DNA from: Bacilli bacterium
Lineage (GTDB): Bacteria > Bacillota_I > Bacilli_A > RF39 > UBA660
DNA length: 41,948 nt
Assembly: GCA_016297695.1 (NCBI GenBank)
Contig: JAEDGC010000010.1
Coordinates: forward strand, 1-41,948
Direction of reading: 5' to 3'
The notes beneath the pieces are model-generated. The model saw only the letters and a program-made list of their open reading frames with translations. It was not told the origin of the DNA and did no database searches. Below, piece after piece: positions 39,134-41,948 of the stretch; positions within the stretch are counted from its first letter, which is position 1; each line of letters starts with the position of its first letter. The translations under genes were made by a program, and so were the position numbers.

Positions 39134-41948
39134 TTATTCAGCTACTTCTAAGTCTTTATTATCTAAAAACTTTTCTTCTAAATATTCTTGAGCATCATCA
39201 CCCATGAATTCTTTTTGAAGCATTATTTCAATGTCACTATATTGTTTAGCACCAGTTCCAGCTGGTATTAATTTTCCAATAATAACATTTTCTTTAAGTC
39301 CATTTAAGTGATCAATTTTTCCTTTAACTGCAGCATCTGTTAAAACTCTTGTTGTTTCTTGGAATGATGCAGCAGATAAGAAGGAATCTGTTTCTAATGA
39401 AGCTTTAGTAATACCTAACATTATTGGTCTTCCTTTAGCAGGAACTCCACCATTTAATATTATTGGTTTATTAGCATCAGTAAATTCTCTTAATGATACT
39501 GATAATCCTTCAACTAAATCTGTATCACCAGATTCTAATATTTGAACTTTATTAATCATTCGACGAACAATAATTTCAATATGTTTATCAGAAATATCAA
39601 CACCTTGTAATTTATAAGTACTTTGAATTTCTTTTAAGATATATTCTTGAGCAGTAAGTGGATCAGTTACAGCAAGTAATTCTTTTGGATTAACAGCACC
39701 TTGTGTTAATTTATCTCCAGCATTTACTTCATCACCAACTGCTACTCTTAATTTCATATTATAATTTGTAACATGTTCTCTTGCTTCAACTTCATTTTCA
39801 ATAATGATTTTATATTTACCATTATTTTCTTCAATAGAAGCAACTTTACCACTAATTTCAGAAATTGTAGCTTTTCCTTTTGGATTTCTAGCTTCAAATA
39901 ATTCTTCAACTCTTGGAAGACCTTGAGTGATATCATCTCCACTAGCAACTCCACCTGTATGGAATGTACGCATTGTAAGCTGTGTACCAGGTTCACCAAT
40001 TGATTGAGCAGCCATAATACCAACAGCTTCTCCAGTTTCAACTAAATTTCCAGTAGCTAAATTTCGACCGTAACATTTTTGACAAACACCATTAACTGTT
40101 TTACATGTTAATACGCTTCTAATATTTACTTTCTTAATTCCAGCTTTGGCAATTTTAGCAACTATAGGTTCAGTAATCATTTCTCCTTTATCTAAAATTA
40201 ACTCTTTAGTTTCCGGATTAATAATTTTTTGAGCTGCAAAACGACCTAAAATACGTTCTGCAAGAGGTTCAATAACAGAACCATCTTTGTCATTAACTAA
40301 ATCATATACTTCTACTCCATTAATAGAACCACAATCATATTCTTTAACAATAATATCTTGAGCTACATCTACAAGTCTTCTTGTTAAATATCCTGAATCG
40401 GCAGTACGAAGTGCTGTATCGGCATCTCCTTTTCTTGTACCATGTGTAGATAAGAAGAATTCTGATACTGTAAGTCCTTCAATAAAGTTTGAAGTAATTG
40501 GAATTTCTACTGTAGATCCATCTGGTTTTGCCATCAAACCACGCATACCAGCAAGTTGTGAGAAGTTTGAAATAGATCCACGAGCTCCAGAGTTCATCAT
40601 CATGAATACTGGATTATCAAAATCATCATTAGCTATACTTTCAAGTTCTTTTTGAATCTTAGCATTTGCTTTATTCCATACATCAATAACATTTGTATAA
40701 CGTTCTTCTTCAGTTATTAAACCACGTTTAAATTGTTTATTGATTTTTTCAACCATTTGATGTCCTTCTTCAATAACTTCATGTTTAGTTTTAGAAGGAA
40801 CAATATCTGATGCTGATACTGTAATACCAGCAACTGTAGAATATTTAAATCCTAAATCTTTTAATTTATCTAGCATAACTGAAGTTTCAGTTGTTTTATA
40901 TCTTTTAAATACTTGGGCAATTATATTTCCTAAAGTTTTTTTAACGAATGGTTTTGTTAATTCCATATTTGCAATAGCTTCTGGAATATTTGTACCCATT
41001 TCTAAGAAATATTTTTTAGGAGTAATTCCTTCAATATTTTCTTTACTATTATCGTTAATATATGGATAACTATCAGGTAATATTTCATTGAATATTATTT
41101 TTCCACAAGTAGTTACTAAATATTTATTTTTTTGTTCATCAGTAAATATTTTATGCTTAAATGAATTTACTGGAACAGCAATTCTTGTATGTAATGTTAT
41201 TTCTCTTCTTTGGTAAGCCATTAATACTTCATTAGTATTTTTATAAACTTTACCTTCATTAGGTTCTTTAGCTTTTTCTATTGTTAAATAACAGTTTCCT
41301 AAAACCATATCTTGTGATGGCGTAACGATTGGTTTTCCATCTTTAGGGTTTAAGATGTTATTTGCACCAAGCATTAAGATTCTTGCTTCTGCTTTTGCTT
41401 CTTCAGAAAGTGGAACGTGTACAGCCATTTGGTCACCATCGAAGTCAGCATTAAATGCTGTACAAACAAGTGGGTGTAATCTTATGGCTTTTCCACCAAC
41501 TAATTTTGGCTCAAATGCTTGAATACCTAATCTATGAAGTGTTGGAGCACGGTTTAACATAACTGGATGTTCAGTAATAACATCCTCAACAATATCCCAT
41601 ACACATTCATCTCTATTTTCAATTAATTTTTTAGCTCCTTTTATATTATGAGCAAGTCCTCTTTCAACTAAACCATGAATAACATGAGGTTTAAATAGTT
41701 CTAGAGCCATTTCTTTTGGAATACCACATTGATACATTTTTAAATTTGGTCCAACTACGATAACTGAACGACCAGAGTAATCAACACGTTTTCCTAATAA
41801 GTTTTGTCTAAAACGTCCTTGTTTTCCTTTTAACATACTTGATAATGATTTTAAAGGTCTATTACCTGCAGCAGTAACACTTCTACCACGACGACCATTA
41901 TCAAATAATGAATCTACTGCTTCTTGTAACATACGTTTTTCATTTTGA
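39134..41948 (-). CDS. rpoC: RNA polymerase beta-prime subunit (5' end missing)
   Basis: About 937 codons are visible, open to the right edge; upstream of the Met at 41932 the frame continues as QNEKR, matching the family, so the start lies beyond the window. The catalytic loop NADFDGDQMAVH is present with its three metal-binding Asp, as are the switch region GKQGRFRQNLLGKRVDYSGR, the trigger loop and bridge helix region (FFLSTHGTRKGDADTALRTA, YLTRRLVDVAQD) and the zinc site CKTVNGVCQKCYG. The C-terminal end DNKDLEVAE is short, as in low-GC Gram-positives. Transcribed toward the gerK operon, with which it shares a terminator. Confidence 0.97.
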   Translation of the reverse strand, partial: QNEKRMLQEAVDSLFDNGRRGRSVTAAGNRPLKSLSSMLKGKQGRFRQNLLGKRVDYSGRSVIVVGPNLKMYQCGIPKEMALELFKPHVIHGLVERGLAHNIKGAKKLIENRDECVWDIVEDVITEHPVMLNRAPTLHRLGIQAFEPKLVGGKAIRLHPLVCTAFNADFDGDQMAVHVPLSEEAKAEARILMLGANNILNPKDGKPIVTPSQDMVLGNCYLTIEKAKEPNEGKVYKNTNEVLMAYQRREITLHTRIAVPVNSFKHKIFTDEQKNKYLVTTCGKIIFNEILPDSYPYINDNSKENIEGITPKKYFLEMGTNIPEAIANMELTKPFVKKTLGNIIAQVFKRYKTTETSVMLDKLKDLGFKYSTVAGITVSASDIVPSKTKHEVIEEGHQMVEKINKQFKRGLITEEERYTNVIDVWNKANAKIQKELESIANDDFDNPVFMMMNSGARGSISNFSQLAGMRGLMAKPDGSTVEIPITSNFIEGLTVSEFFLSTHGTRKGDADTALRTADSGYLTRRLVDVAQDIIVKEYDCGSINGVEVYDLVNDKDGSVIEPLAERILGRFAAQKIINPETKELILDKGEMITEPIVAKIAKAGIKKVNIRSVLTCKTVNGVCQKCYGRNLATGNLVETGEAVGIMAAQSIGEPGTQLTMRTFHTGGVASGDDITQGLPRVEELFEARNPKGKATISEISGKVASIEENNGKYKIIIENEVEAREHVTNYNMKLRVAVGDEVNAGDKLTQGAVNPKELLAVTDPLTAQEYILKEIQSTYKLQGVDISDKHIEIIVRRMINKVQILESGDTDLVEGLSVSLREFTDANKPIILNGGVPAKGRPIMLGITKASLETDSFLSAASFQETTRVLTDAAVKGKIDHLNGLKENVIIGKLIPAGTGAKQYSDIEIMLQKEFMGDDAQEYLEEKFLDNKDLEVAE

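Noticed and set aside
39754..40041. 95-aa frame inside rpoC
   Set aside because: Frame-shifted shadow of rpoC with low-complexity Leu/Lys composition.

Overview
The window comes from a very AT-rich, low-GC Gram-positive bacterium, most like a spore-forming, anaerobic member of the Bacillota/Bacilli related to the small-genome gut lineages. The signs are a rpoC/rpoZ of firmicute type, a GerA-type spore germinant receptor operon, a probable SirA, YneF, LiaF/PspC envelope-stress proteins, an oxygen-sensitive NrdD/NrdG ribonucleotide reductase and a superoxide reductase. TAA and TGA both act as stops and Trp is TGG, so the ordinary bacterial code applies. This placement is inference from gene content only.

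Left part (1-8.3 kb): a decayed MobV-type relaxase lies just downstream of a tRNA-Ala. Then come housekeeping genes on the minus strand: rpoZ, a type IV pilin-like protein, yneF, a SirA-like protein, and an nrdD-nrdG-dut operon for DNA precursors. A divergent Crp/Fnr regulator shares a palindromic promoter with nrdD. Thymidine kinase and a ZIP metal transporter follow.

Middle (8.3-26.1 kb): a glycosyltransferase, a kinase-fold protein, and a LysR regulator followed by an unusual radical-SAM-like protein and a 5'-nucleotidase. A broken DUF1016 nuclease comes next. From 24.3 kb leftward to 13.9 kb runs one dense minus-strand cluster: TetR, PspC, LiaF-like, DUF4097, ABC ATPase, two ABC-2 permeases, two small zinc-ribbon proteins, a GNAT/YoaP protein, a DUF5131 protein, a second ABC ATPase/permease pair and a membrane protein. 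It looks like a TetR-controlled cell-envelope stress and export system.

Accessory region (26.2-33.2 kb): this is the most interesting part. The last codons of the 23S rRNA methyltransferase gene rlmD (33190-34386) recur at 30831-30872 and 27593-27634, and perhaps at 29099-29122. Each of the two clear extra copies is preceded by a conserved ~90-bp stem repeat that abuts the stop codon of an unrelated cargo gene, and followed by a promoter-like repeat. The genuine rlmD end is also followed by the promoter-like repeat. The pattern rlmD tail - promoter repeat - cargo - stem repeat - rlmD tail indicates serial insertion of cassette-like elements at the rlmD 3' end. Cargo includes a DUF4038 glycoside hydrolase, an S41 peptidase, a RhuM pseudogene, an ORF6N/PLD protein and fragments of HAD and ORF6N genes. 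No recombinase is visible. Two ORF6N remnants also share a conserved leader with a terminator hairpin.

Right part (33.2-41.9 kb): rlmD, a HAD-HD fusion protein, the plus-strand gerKA-gerKC-gerKB-like operon, and the 3' two-thirds or more of rpoC running off the right edge.
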